A DNA stretch of 64,000 bases from Ancrocorticia sp052089425. GTDB lineage: Bacteria > Actinomycetota > Actinomycetes > Actinomycetales > Actinomycetaceae. The translations under genes and the position numbers were made by a program. The notes below the pieces were generated by a model. It did no database searches. It was not told the DNA's origin and saw only the letters and a program-made list of their open reading frames with translations. Shown here one piece after another: positions 35,380 through 44,435 of this stretch; position 1 is the stretch's first letter, and each line of letters opens with the position of its first letter. Where the stretch lies: positions 1 to 64,000 of the forward strand of contig NZ_JBQCZW010000012.1 in NCBI RefSeq assembly GCF_052089425.1, read 5' to 3'.

Positions 35380-36791
35380 TGGACAACTCAGGGTGGCGCC
35401 CGCGGCGCGATCAATCAGATCCGGCGCGGCTTGTAGCCTACGATGTGCTACGCGCCGTTCATGAGGATGGGGCCTACGCGAACCTCGCGCTGCCACAGCT
35501 CCTGCGTCGCTCTCATCTGAGCGGACGCGATGCTGCCTTCGCCACGAACCTGACCTATGGGACCCTTCGCCTTGAGGGCCGGTGGGACGCGATCATCTCC
35601 CGCTGCACGCAGGGCCGCAAGCTAGAAGATGTAGATCCTGAGATTCTGGACATCCTACGGCTCGGCACGCATCAACTTCTGGCGCTCGACACTCCCGCGC
35701 ACGCGGCGCTCTACGAGATGGTCACCCTCACGCGCAACGAACTCAGCCAGAACCGTGGCGGCTTCGTGAACGCCGTGCTACGCCGCGTTGATGAGAAGGC
35801 GGATCGCTGGGAAGAGATTATCCGCGCCAGCTCTGCCTCCGAAGCTGCATTCCTTGCCACGTGGAACTCTCATCCACGCTGGATTGTGGAGGAATTCGAG
35901 CAGTCTCTGGAACGCAATGGCCGGAAGGCCACAGATGTCCAAACTGTTCTTGAGGCCAACAACACTCCGCCCAAGGTGGCGCTCGTGGCCCGCGACGTCA
36001 CGAAGCGCCAGCTTCGCCGCGCCGTGATATCGGAGGGCCTGCCCTTCAGCCAGCCTGCCCTCATGCCAGAGGCGCTTCTCCTAGATTCTGGGGATCCACA
36101 CCACCTCCGGATGGTGCAAACTGGCGCGGCGGGCGTCCAGGATGAGGGCTCGCAGCTCATCGCCGCCATCCTTGCCGAAGCCCCTATTGAGGGCCCAGAT
36201 CGCCTGTGGCTGGACATGTGTGCTGGTCCTGGAGGGAAAACGGCCACGCTCGCCTCATACGCGGTGGAGCGGGACGTCCGCATTCACGCCAACGAACCTC
36301 ACGAGCACCGCCTAGATCTTGTGGCCAGCGCCGTGGATCCCTTCGCGGACATTGTGGATCTCAGGCTCGGCTCCGGCGAATCGATCGGGGCAGAAGAACC
36401 TGAAAGCTACGATCGTATCCTCGTGGACGCCCCGTGTAGCGGATTGGGATCGCTGCGCCGCCGCCCCGAATCGCGGTGGACGAAGCGCCCAGAGGACCCC
36501 GCTGAACTAGCCACGCTCCAGCTCGCACTGCTCACCTCCGCCTTCGCTGCACTGCGTCCCGGCGGCGTTCTCGTCTACTCCACGTGTACTCCAGTGCTCA
36601 CCGAAACCCGCGCCGTCATTGAGAAATTCTTGGCGCAAACACCTCAGGCCGCACTGCGTGATCCGGCACCCGTTGCCAGTGACGTGGCCCTGCGCCGCGT
36701 CGAAAGCCACGACGCCATGATCCAACTGTGGCCCGATACGGACCAAAGTGATGCGATGTTCATCGCGATGTTGAGTAAGATGGCGTCATGA
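35379..36791 (+). CDS. rsmB: 16S rRNA m5C967 methyltransferase RsmB
   Basis: RsmB (Sun) methylates 16S rRNA at C967. The 470-residue product has an N-terminal NusB-like RNA-binding domain (DPARLVAYDVLRAVHEDGAYANLAL) and a C-terminal SAM-dependent domain with DMCAGPGGKTATLA, the catalytic cysteine motif VDAPCSGLGSLRRRPE and the second cysteine in VYSTCTPVLTE. I start it at the ATG at 35379. rpe overlaps its stop. Confidence 0.95.
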   Translation: MDNSGWRPRRDQSDPARLVAYDVLRAVHEDGAYANLALPQLLRRSHLSGRDAAFATNLTYGTLRLEGRWDAIISRCTQGRKLEDVDPEILDILRLGTHQLLALDTPAHAALYEMVTLTRNELSQNRGGFVNAVLRRVDEKADRWEEIIRASSASEAAFLATWNSHPRWIVEEFEQSLERNGRKATDVQTVLEANNTPPKVALVARDVTKRQLRRAVISEGLPFSQPALMPEALLLDSGDPHHLRMVQTGAAGVQDEGSQLIAAILAEAPIEGPDRLWLDMCAGPGGKTATLASYAVERDVRIHANEPHEHRLDLVASAVDPFADIVDLRLGSGESIGAEEPESYDRILVDAPCSGLGSLRRRPESRWTKRPEDPAELATLQLALLTSAFAALRPGGVLVYSTCTPVLTETRAVIEKFLAQTPQAALRDPAPVASDVALRRVESHDAMIQLWPDTDQSDAMFIAMLSKMAS

Positions 36792-37447
36792 CCGCACTGA
36801 TTTCTCCTTCAATCCTCAATTGCGATTTCACCCACCTCGCCGATGAGATGGATAAGATCTCGAGCGCCGATTACGCCCATATTGACATCATGGACAATCA
36901 TTTTGTCCCCAATCTGGCTCTCGGCGCTCCCATCGCGGAGGCCGCGATCAAGGCATCGTCGGTCCCATGCGATGCTCACCTCATGATTGAGCAGCCTGAT
37001 CGCTGGGCTCCGGTATACGCGGAAATGGGCTTTGCATCCGTCACGTTCCACGCCGAGGCCGCCATGGCTCCGGTGAAGCTGGCCCGCGAACTGCGTGCCA
37101 TGAAGGTGCGCGCCAGCCTAGCGCTACGCCCGGGAACGCCGATTGAGCCCTACATCGATCTGTTGGGTGAATTCGATCAGATCCTCGTCATGACCGTGGA
37201 GCCAGGATTCGGCGGCCAGTCGTTCTTGGATCTGACGCTGCCGAAGATCACCCGCACCCGCAAGGCGATTGAAGATGCCGGGTTGGACGTGTGGATCCAG
37301 GTGGACGGGGGAGTGTCCCGGGAAACCATCGAGCGCGCAGCGGCGGCTGGCGCCAACAACTTCGTGGCCGGTTCGGCCGTGTTCAAGGCTGAGGATGCCT
37401 ACGCCGAAATCACCGAGCTTCGCCGCCTCGCCAGCGCACACATGTAG
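36788..37447 (+). CDS. rpe: Ribulose-phosphate 3-epimerase
   Basis: Rpe interconverts ribulose-5-phosphate and xylulose-5-phosphate in the pentose phosphate pathway. The 219-residue TIM barrel has SPSILNCDFTHLADEM at the N-terminus, HIDIMDNHFVPN with metal ligands, MTVEPGFGGQSF and VDGGVSRETI. The ATG overlaps the rsmB stop (ATGA). It ends the priA operon. Confidence 0.97.
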   Translation: MTALISPSILNCDFTHLADEMDKISSADYAHIDIMDNHFVPNLALGAPIAEAAIKASSVPCDAHLMIEQPDRWAPVYAEMGFASVTFHAEAAMAPVKLARELRAMKVRASLALRPGTPIEPYIDLLGEFDQILVMTVEPGFGGQSFLDLTLPKITRTRKAIEDAGLDVWIQVDGGVSRETIERAAAAGANNFVAGSAVFKAEDAYAEITELRRLASAHM

Positions 37448-37510
37448 CTCAAGCTCACACAAGCGCTGCTCTCGCGTGCCAGTACAATAAGTGGTGCCCC
37501 ACATGCTTCC

Positions 37511-37549
37511 ATGAGGAACCCTTGCGGGGAGTCCATTTCGGAGCAGTAA
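37511..37549 (+). CDS. Possible 12-residue leader peptide upstream of the MFS gene
   Basis: ATG at 37511 opens a 12-codon frame (MRNPCGESISEQ) ending four bases before the MFS start. No clear ribosome-binding site precedes it. It lies inside a 106-base gap that also holds a possible -10 (TACAAT, 37483-37488) and small hairpins. Leader peptides upstream of exporter genes can control them by ribosome stalling, but this one may be chance. Confidence 0.25.
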   Translation: MRNPCGESISEQ

Positions 37550-37553
37550 GCTA

Positions 37554-38771
37554 ATGAGCGCCCTAGCGCAATACAAAGTTCTTCCACAGATTTCCAGCGG
37601 ATCCGCCATGGCGCTGGCGGTGGCTGCACGCGCACCCTACGCCATGATCCCGCTTGGTACGATGACGGCCGTGACAGCGTCAACGGGAAGCGTAGCCACC
37701 GGTGGCCTTGCTACCGCGTTCACGTCCATCGCACTGGCCGTCGCCTCACCGCTCATTGGGCGCTGGGCCGATCACGCGGGTCAACGCTTCGTGCTGTCCC
37801 TGCTGACGCCGATCAACGCACTGTCCCTCCTTCTACTGGTGTACACGAGCGCCACGGGTACCGAGGGTACGCTTCTGTGGCTCGCCTGCCTGTTGGCCGG
37901 GGGAACATCACTTCCGATCGGGTCCTTCACGCGCGCACGGTGGGTGGCCATGGTGGGCAACAATCGCCAGCTGAGCGCCGCGCTTTCCTACGAATCCACG
38001 GTAGATGAACTCGTGTTTGTGTTGGGCCCGGCACTGGTGGGCGTTGCCGCCTCCGCAGCGATTCCCGTGGCCCCACTCATTGTGGCCGCTGCCCTCGTGA
38101 TCGTTGCCGGTATCCCGTTCGCACTGACGGCGCCTACGCGCCTTGATCCGATGGAAGCACACACAACCCGCCCCTCCATTGTCAGCATTCTGGCGGCCGT
38201 GGCTCCAGCCATCGGCATCATGATGTGCATTGGTGCGTTCTTCGGTTCCGTCCAGACGGCCACCACGGAACGTGCCCTCGAACTGGGTTCACCCTCCGTG
38301 GCTGGGCTCGTGTACGCCGTCATGGGTATCGGATCTGCCGTGATGGCCCTGATGGCCGTGGCCATCCCAGAATCGGTTCGCACCTCCACGCGTGTGCTTG
38401 TTGGCGGGCTGGGCATGATGGTTTTTATTGTGACGACGACGGCGGCCTCCGGCTCCCTCATCCTCACAGCAGCGGGGCTGCTGATCACGGGCCTATTCGT
38501 TGGTCCCACCATGGTGACGGCGTTCTCCGTGACGGAGAAGCTGGCACCAAGTGGCGGCACAGGGGTGGCGATGACCTCCATGCAATCGGCCATTACGATC
38601 GGCGTTTCTGTGGGATCTAGCGTTGGCGGAGGCCTTGCGGCCACCGGCGCCGGCCACTCGTATCTTTTCGCTGGTGGTGCTGGCCTTATCATCATCGCCA
38701 TCGGCGTTGCTCTGCGCGTTGCGGGCAATGTGCGGCGGGAAAGAACGTCGTCGTCGTCAAAATTCCTGTAG
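37554..38771 (+). CDS. MFS transporter
   Basis: The 405-residue protein has about twelve membrane segments and the short positive loop SPLIGRWADHAGQR after helix 2, equivalent to MFS motif A. Several helices are very rich in Ala, Gly, Thr and Val. The C-terminal tail is basic and serine-rich. It resembles the actinobacterial MFS proteins annotated as putative drug or sugar exporters, but I cannot name its substrate. The ATG at 37554 lies just after a possible leader peptide; GGAG within that frame could serve as ribosome-binding site. The gene seems monocistronic. Confidence 0.85.
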   Translation: MSALAQYKVLPQISSGSAMALAVAARAPYAMIPLGTMTAVTASTGSVATGGLATAFTSIALAVASPLIGRWADHAGQRFVLSLLTPINALSLLLLVYTSATGTEGTLLWLACLLAGGTSLPIGSFTRARWVAMVGNNRQLSAALSYESTVDELVFVLGPALVGVAASAAIPVAPLIVAAALVIVAGIPFALTAPTRLDPMEAHTTRPSIVSILAAVAPAIGIMMCIGAFFGSVQTATTERALELGSPSVAGLVYAVMGIGSAVMALMAVAIPESVRTSTRVLVGGLGMMVFIVTTTAASGSLILTAAGLLITGLFVGPTMVTAFSVTEKLAPSGGTGVAMTSMQSAITIGVSVGSSVGGGLAATGAGHSYLFAGGAGLIIIAIGVALRVAGNVRRERTSSSSKFL

Positions 38772-38804
38772 TGAACATCACAAGGTTCCATTACTCTAGG
38801 GTCT

Positions 38805-39704
38805 ATGGCGAAAAAGAAGAAGACCCCGAAAATGAACAAGGATCTCTACGAAGCGGAACTTCAGCGCCTCCAGACTGAACTGGTGGCAATGCAGGAGTGG
38901 GTGAAGGCAACCGGTGCCCGTGTTGTGGTGATCTTCGAGGGCCGCGATGCTGCCGGCAAGGGTGGCGCAATCAAGCGAATCACCGAATACCTCAACCCCC
39001 GTATCGCCCGCGTGGTCGCGCTTCCCACACCAACCGAGCGGCAGAAGACTCAATGGTACTTCCAGCGCTACGTTGAACACCTTCCGGCCGCTGGCGAAAT
39101 TCGGCTGTTTGACCGCTCGTGGTACAACCGCGGGGGAGTTGAGCGCGTGATGGGTTACTGCACTCCGGAGGAACATCGGCGTTTCCTGGCTCAGGCGCCC
39201 ATCTTCGAGCGGATGCTCGTGGAGGACGGGGTCATTCTGCTCAAGTACTGGTTCTCGGTATCCGATAAGGAGCAGCTGAAGCGATTCAAGTCGCGTATGA
39301 CGGACCCGATGCGGCGTTGGAAGCTTTCTCCAACCGATCTGGAGTCCATCACTCGGTGGGAGGATTATTCACGCGCGAAGGACGAAATGTTCGTCCACAC
39401 GGACATCACAGAGGCTCCGTGGCACGTGGTGGAATCCGAGGATAAGCGCAAGGCGCGTATCAACATGATCCATCACTTCCTCTCTCAGATTCCCTATGAG
39501 CACATCGCACCACCGGAGCTCACGTTCCCCAAGCGTCCAAAATCCACCGGTTACCAGCGCACGTCCCGCACCCTTCAGCATGAAGTCCCCGATTACGCCG
39601 GGAGCATCAGCGCAGAGGCGATCACCGAAAAGTATGTGGATCGCGAGGACGAGGGATTCGGGAAGACTCCAGATGACGTGGAAGAAGCGGCGTCCACTGA
39701 GTGA
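38805..39704 (+). CDS. ppk2: Polyphosphate kinase 2
   Basis: PPK2 enzymes move phosphate between polyphosphate and nucleotides, usually making GTP or ATP from polyphosphate. The 299-residue product has Walker A FEGRDAAGKGGAIKRITEYLNPR near residue 45, the FDRSWYNRGGVERVMGY motif (Walker B and lid), and KYWFSVSDKEQLKRF. The pattern fits the single-domain class I PPK2. The N-terminus MAKKKKTPKMNKD is highly basic. It stands between an MFS gene and an amino-acid permease with no obvious functional link. Confidence 0.95.
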   Translation: MAKKKKTPKMNKDLYEAELQRLQTELVAMQEWVKATGARVVVIFEGRDAAGKGGAIKRITEYLNPRIARVVALPTPTERQKTQWYFQRYVEHLPAAGEIRLFDRSWYNRGGVERVMGYCTPEEHRRFLAQAPIFERMLVEDGVILLKYWFSVSDKEQLKRFKSRMTDPMRRWKLSPTDLESITRWEDYSRAKDEMFVHTDITEAPWHVVESEDKRKARINMIHHFLSQIPYEHIAPPELTFPKRPKSTGYQRTSRTLQHEVPDYAGSISAEAITEKYVDREDEGFGKTPDDVEEAASTE

Positions 39705-39733
39705 ACACATGGTTTCTCGCCCGTTTATGTGTG

Positions 39734-39760
39734 TGCATAATTATTGAATCACTTGCATAA
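39734..39760. promoter_or_regulatory. TGCATAA direct repeat, possible ArgR site
   Basis: TGCATAA occurs at 39734-39740 and 39754-39760, two helical turns apart, with the AT-rich ATAATTAT and TTGAATC between. It ends 15 bases before the start of a cationic amino-acid permease. The half-sites recall actinobacterial ARG boxes, and the downstream genes handle arginine-like substrates. The assignment is tentative. Confidence 0.35.
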
Positions 39761-39775
39761 CTGTAGCGAGGAACC

Positions 39776-41239
39776 ATGAGTGGAATACGCGGCCAACTGA
39801 CCCGGCGCAGGATGCCTGCGGGCGTCACCACCGAGGGGTGTCCGGACTCCATCGTTCAAGTGGAGGTAGAAGAGGACGATCGTCCAGCGCTCAAGCGCTC
39901 GATGTCCACACTCCAGCTCACCATGATCGGTGTGGGCGGAACGGTGGGAACCGGAATCTTCTTCATCCTCTCCGAGGCGGTGCCGGAAGCTGGGCCAGCC
40001 GTGCTGGTGTCCTTCCTTATCGCAGCTGCGGTGGCGGGGCTCACTGTGCTGTGCTACGCAGAGCTCGCCTCCACCATTCCATCATCGGGATCGTCCTACT
40101 CCTATACCTACGCGACGATGGGGGAGCTGGCCGCTTTCGGGGTGGGTGCCTGCCTCATCTTGGAGTATGGGGTTTCCGCGGCCGCCGTTGCCGTGGGGTG
40201 GTCCGAATACCTCAACCTGTTGCTGGATAACCTGTTTGGCATTCGGTTCCCAGCGGAATTGTCTGCTGCTCCAGATGCCGGCGGGGTGATCAACCTTCCG
40301 GCCGTCATTCTGGTGCTCATGTGCATGGCTCTGCTTATGCGCGGGGCCTCCGAATCTGCACGAGCGAATGCCCTCATGGTGTTTATCAAGGTGGGCGTGC
40401 TCGGTGTATTCGCGGCAATCGCGTTCACCGGCTTTAACGCCGATCACTTCGCGAACTTCGCTCCTGAAGGCTTCCGCGGCATTTCGATTGCCGCAGGTTC
40501 GCTGTTCTTCTCGTTCATCGGATTGGACGCGGTGGCAACCACGGGTGACGAGGTCAAAGATCCGAAGAAGACCATTCCACGTGCACTCATCTTTGCCCTC
40601 GGCATCGTCACGGCCGTCTACCTGATCGTGGCGCTGGCGGCGCTCGGGGCACAGGCTCCAGGCGATTTCGAGGGTCAGGAAGCTAGCCTGGCCTCGATCG
40701 TTCAGGGCGTGGTGGGCTCTACGTGGCCAGGAACCCTTCTTGCTGTTGGTGCCGTGATCTCCATCTTCTCGGTCACCCTGATCTGCATGTACGGCCAAAC
40801 GCGCATCCTCTACTCCATGGGGCGCGACGGGCTGGTGCCCTCCGTGTTTGCCAAGGTCTCGCCCAAGCGCAACGTGCCGCTGATCAACACATTCATCGTG
40901 TCCGGAGCGGTGGCCACCTTAGCTGGGATGCTGCCGCTTGGGATTCTTGCGGATATGACGAGTATCGGGACGCTGGCGGCATTTGGCCTTGTGTCCATTG
41001 GCGTGATGGTGCTGCGCAAGACTGCACCCGATATGCACCGCGGATTCAAGGTGCCGGGGTATCCCGTGACGCCGGTGCTTTCGGTGGCCGCCTGTATCTA
41101 CGTGATTTCGGGCCTGCACATCGCCACGCTGCAATCCTTCGCCGTGTGGATGGCGATTGCCCTCACATTCTATTTCCTGTGGAGCCGCAAGCATTCAGAA
41201 CTGGCTAGGCTTCAACGGGAAGCCGAGTATCTACATTAG
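39776..41239 (+). CDS. Cationic amino-acid permease, APC superfamily (CAT-like)
   Basis: The 487-residue membrane protein has a soluble N-terminus of about 45 residues, then the APC signature LTMIGVGGTVGTGIFFILSE and twelve or more membrane segments. The TTGDEVKDPKKTIPRA loop and the TRILYSMGRDGLVP loop are typical of the CAT family, which takes up arginine, lysine and ornithine. The ATG at 39776 follows GAGGA. It is followed eight bases later by a dimethylarginine hydrolase gene, suggesting uptake of arginine or methylarginines. Confidence 0.9.
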   Translation: MSGIRGQLTRRRMPAGVTTEGCPDSIVQVEVEEDDRPALKRSMSTLQLTMIGVGGTVGTGIFFILSEAVPEAGPAVLVSFLIAAAVAGLTVLCYAELASTIPSSGSSYSYTYATMGELAAFGVGACLILEYGVSAAAVAVGWSEYLNLLLDNLFGIRFPAELSAAPDAGGVINLPAVILVLMCMALLMRGASESARANALMVFIKVGVLGVFAAIAFTGFNADHFANFAPEGFRGISIAAGSLFFSFIGLDAVATTGDEVKDPKKTIPRALIFALGIVTAVYLIVALAALGAQAPGDFEGQEASLASIVQGVVGSTWPGTLLAVGAVISIFSVTLICMYGQTRILYSMGRDGLVPSVFAKVSPKRNVPLINTFIVSGAVATLAGMLPLGILADMTSIGTLAAFGLVSIGVMVLRKTAPDMHRGFKVPGYPVTPVLSVAACIYVISGLHIATLQSFAVWMAIALTFYFLWSRKHSELARLQREAEYLH

Positions 41240-41246
41240 GAGAGTC

Positions 41247-42020
41247 ATGTCCAAAATTGCCCTCGTGCGCAAACCAAGCCCGAATCTCAACGATGGGATC
41301 GTAGATCACATCGAACGGGTAGCGGTTGATGTTCCCCTCGCGCTTAGGCAGTGGGAAGGGTACGTTGCGGCGCTTGAAAGTGCAGGTTGGCAAACCCGAC
41401 AAGTGGAATCCGTGGACGAATGCCCGGACGGCGTTTTCATTGAAGATTCCGTTGTGGTGTTCAAGAACGTGGCCGTTTCCAGCCATCCCGGTGCACAGAT
41501 CCGGCGCGGTGAGGTTGCAAGCACGCGTACGGTTGCCCGCGAACTGGGCTGTTCGCTCAACCAGATCACCGCGCCCGGCACTCTCGATGGCGGCGACATT
41601 CTCAAGGTGGGGAACACCGTGTTCGTGGGCCGCGGAGGCCGGACAAATGGCGAGGGCATCAATCAGCTCCGCCGGATTCTCACGCCGTTGGGCGCGAAGG
41701 TTGTGGGCGTGCCTGTCACCAAGGTTCTCCACTTGAAGACGGCCGTGACGGCGCTTCCCGATGGCACGGTGATCGGATATCCGGACTTCGTGGACGATCC
41801 GAGCCTTTTTGAACGATTCCTGCCTGTCCCCGAGCCACACGGCACAGCAGTCGTGTGCCTGTCCGATTCTCACGTGCTCATGTCCGCCTCCGCGCCGGAC
41901 ACCGCGGCGCTCTTGGAAAGCGTGGGTTACACTGTCACCACCGTTGAGATCACCGAATTCGAAAAGCTTGAAGGGTGCGTGACGTGCCTATCCGTTCGAA
42001 TGCGAGAACTAGCTCAGTAA
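41247..42020 (+). CDS. Dimethylarginine dimethylaminohydrolase-like amidinotransferase-fold enzyme
   Basis: DDAH hydrolyses N-methylated arginines to citrulline and methylamines. The 257-residue product has the pentein-fold motifs DGVFIEDSVVVF, APGTLDGGDILKVG and HLKTAVTALPDG (with the catalytic histidine) and a C-terminal GCVTCLSVRM holding the nucleophilic cysteine. It starts at the ATG at 41247 after AGGAGAG. The length fits DDAH and is far short of arginine deiminase (about 400 residues). It forms a likely two-gene operon with the permease upstream. Citrulline use would need genes outside this window. Confidence 0.88.
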   Translation: MSKIALVRKPSPNLNDGIVDHIERVAVDVPLALRQWEGYVAALESAGWQTRQVESVDECPDGVFIEDSVVVFKNVAVSSHPGAQIRRGEVASTRTVARELGCSLNQITAPGTLDGGDILKVGNTVFVGRGGRTNGEGINQLRRILTPLGAKVVGVPVTKVLHLKTAVTALPDGTVIGYPDFVDDPSLFERFLPVPEPHGTAVVCLSDSHVLMSASAPDTAALLESVGYTVTTVEITEFEKLEGCVTCLSVRMRELAQ

Positions 42021-42065
42021 TCACCATGTGCTAGCCGAGTATCCACCACACACGAAAGGCCCGGC

Positions 42066-43556
42066 ATGTCAGATCAGGTATACCTGTACTTAGCCCTCAT
42101 CATTTACTTTGGCGGATTGCTGATTATCGGCTATCGCGCTTTCAAACAGACGTCCGATCACGAAGACTACATGCTGGGAGGCAGAGGCCTTCCACCGTGG
42201 GTGGCGGCGCTGAGCGCTGGCGCATCCGACATGTCCGGCTGGCTCATCATGGGCCTTCCCGGTGCCATCTTTGCCACGGGCCTCATTGAATCGTGGATCG
42301 CCATTGGGCTATTGCTCGGGGCATACCTCAACTGGAAGATCGTGGCGCCACGCCTGCGCGCCTACACGGAGGTGGCCAACAACTCCATTACGGTTCCGAG
42401 CTTCTTCGAGAACAGGTTGCGGGACAAGTCCCATATTCTGCGCATCGTTTCCGCCATCATCATCCTCGTGTTCTTTACGCTGTACGTCTCCTCCGGAATG
42501 GTGGCTGGCGGCGTCTTCTTCGAAGAATCCTTCAACATGGACTACATGTGGGGCATGCTGCTAGTTGTGGCGGTGACGTTGGCCTACACGCTCTTCGGCG
42601 GATTCCTCGGGGCATCGTTTACCGATGTGGTGCAGGGCCTGATGATGGTGATTGCACTCGTGATCGTGCCGGTTGCCGCGGTATTTGCCGTTGGTGGCAT
42701 TGGCGAAACCGCTCACGAGGTGCAAACCCTCCAGCCAGGCAACCTGTCCTTTATCGGGTCCGGCCAATTCTCCGGTGGAGCCGCGGCCTTCGTTATCATC
42801 TCGGGACTGGCGTGGGGCTTGGGCTACTTTGGCCAGCCACACATCGTTGTGCGCTTCATGGCGCTGCGTAATGCTGGCGAGGCCAAGAGCGCCCGCCGGA
42901 TTGGCGTGACGTGGCAGTTCATCTCCCTAGCGGGCGCAGTTCTCTCCGGTCTGATCGGCATTGCCTTCTTTGCTCAGCGTGGGGAAGTGCTGGCAAACCC
43001 AGAAACCGTGATCCTGCGGATGTCCACTGTGCTTCTTCACCCGTTCATCGCGGGGCTCGTGCTCTCGGCCGTGCTGGCCGCCATCATGAGTACCTTCTCC
43101 AGCCAGCTCATCGTGTGCTCCTCGGCCCTTGTTGAGGACCTCTATCGCGTCATGAAGAAGACTCCGCCCAGCGAGCGCACGCTCGTGCTACTTGGCCGCG
43201 GGGCGGTTCTCGTGGTGGCGATTATTGCTATGGCGCTGGCCGTCAACCCGAACGATACGATTCTGGGACTCGTGAGCTTCGCGTGGGCGGGCTTTGGAGC
43301 TTCCTTCGGGCCGCTTATTCTGCTGAGTCTGTACTGGCGCAAGCTCACCGTGGCTGGCGCGGTATCCGGGATGATCACCGGCGCCATCACGGTGTTCGTA
43401 TGGTCCGCGCTGGATACCCCGCTCTATGAGCTCCTGCCCGCGTTCTTCGTGCACCTGATAGTCGCGGTGGTGGTGAGCCTTGCCACCTACAAGGAAGATC
43501 CCCACATCCAAGCGGAGTTTTCGGCTTCGGAAGAAGTGGTTAATTCCTTTAAGTGA
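42066..43556 (+). CDS. putP: Sodium/proline symporter
   Basis: The 496-residue sodium:solute symporter has about thirteen membrane segments. It closely follows PutP: DYMLGGRGLPPWVAALSAGASDMSGWLIMGLPGAIFATG near the N-terminus, AYTLFGGFLGASFTDVVQG, GYFGQPHIVVRFMA and STFSSQLIVCSSALVEDLYR. The ATG at 42066 follows GAAAGG. Together with the neighbouring permease and DDAH it makes a small amino-acid uptake cluster, although it may have its own promoter in the 45-base gap. Confidence 0.95.
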   Translation: MSDQVYLYLALIIYFGGLLIIGYRAFKQTSDHEDYMLGGRGLPPWVAALSAGASDMSGWLIMGLPGAIFATGLIESWIAIGLLLGAYLNWKIVAPRLRAYTEVANNSITVPSFFENRLRDKSHILRIVSAIIILVFFTLYVSSGMVAGGVFFEESFNMDYMWGMLLVVAVTLAYTLFGGFLGASFTDVVQGLMMVIALVIVPVAAVFAVGGIGETAHEVQTLQPGNLSFIGSGQFSGGAAAFVIISGLAWGLGYFGQPHIVVRFMALRNAGEAKSARRIGVTWQFISLAGAVLSGLIGIAFFAQRGEVLANPETVILRMSTVLLHPFIAGLVLSAVLAAIMSTFSSQLIVCSSALVEDLYRVMKKTPPSERTLVLLGRGAVLVVAIIAMALAVNPNDTILGLVSFAWAGFGASFGPLILLSLYWRKLTVAGAVSGMITGAITVFVWSALDTPLYELLPAFFVHLIVAVVVSLATYKEDPHIQAEFSASEEVVNSFK

Positions 43557-43607
43557 AAGCCTTAGAATCGTTGAGGACTAACCGCTGGAGAAGCGAAAGG
43601 AGCTTCC

Positions 43608-44435
43608 ATGAACACGTTCACGTCATTTGACGGGTTCGAATTGCCGGTCCTCGGGTTCGGCACCTACAAGCTCAAGGGCGATTCAGGTGCGGACGCGGTG
43701 GCTGGCGCTATCGCCAAGGGATACACCCTGCTCGATTCGGCCTTCAACTACGAAAATGAAGGCAGCGTTGCCGAAGGCGTTCGCAGGTCAGGGGCATCGC
43801 GCGATCAGATCATTTACACCTCCAAGCTACCGGGGCGTCATCAGGCATATGAGGATGCCAAGGTCACCATTGAGGAGTCTTTGGCCCGCACCGGGTTCGA
43901 TTATCTTGATCTGTACCTGATCCACTGGCCGAACCCGAACGTTGGCAAGTACGTCGAGGCATGGCAAGCCATGATCGATGCCAAGGAACGTGGTCTCATC
44001 AAGCACATCGGCGTGTGTAACTTCTTGCCAGAGCATCTGGAAACGCTCAAGGATAAGACAGGCGTGCTACCCGAAGTGAACCAGATTGAACTTCACCCCT
44101 ATTTCCCGCAGGTGGAGCAGCTGGCATACGATCAGGCCAACGGCATCATCACCGAGGCGTGGAGCCCGCTTCGCCGCGGGGATCTCTTGAGCGATCCAGT
44201 GATCACTGATATCGCGGCAGCCCACCAGGTAAGCGCCGGTCAGGTTGTTTTGGCGTGGCACATCGCCCGCGATGTGTTGGCCATTCCGAAGGCTGCCTCG
44301 CCCGAGAGGCAAAGCGAAAACCTCGGCGCGCTTGATCTGGCGCTGGATCCGGGTGAAGTTGAGGCCATCACGGCGCTCGGCCGCGCCGATGGGCGTATCA
44401 ACGCCCAGGATCCGGCCGTGTATGAGGAGTTCTAG
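43608..44435 (+). CDS. Aldo/keto reductase
   Basis: The 275-residue NADPH-dependent oxidoreductase has LGFGTYKLKG near the N-terminus, the catalytic region LLDSAFNYENEGSVAEGVRRSG (Asp and Tyr), DLYLIHWPNPN (His) and the coenzyme-binding IPKAASPERQSENL. It resembles 2,5-diketo-gluconate reductase-type AKR5 enzymes. The ATG follows AAAGGAG. Its last 38 bases overlap the end of the ABC ATPase gene on the other strand. Confidence 0.93.
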   Translation: MNTFTSFDGFELPVLGFGTYKLKGDSGADAVAGAIAKGYTLLDSAFNYENEGSVAEGVRRSGASRDQIIYTSKLPGRHQAYEDAKVTIEESLARTGFDYLDLYLIHWPNPNVGKYVEAWQAMIDAKERGLIKHIGVCNFLPEHLETLKDKTGVLPEVNQIELHPYFPQVEQLAYDQANGIITEAWSPLRRGDLLSDPVITDIAAAHQVSAGQVVLAWHIARDVLAIPKAASPERQSENLGALDLALDPGEVEAITALGRADGRINAQDPAVYEEF

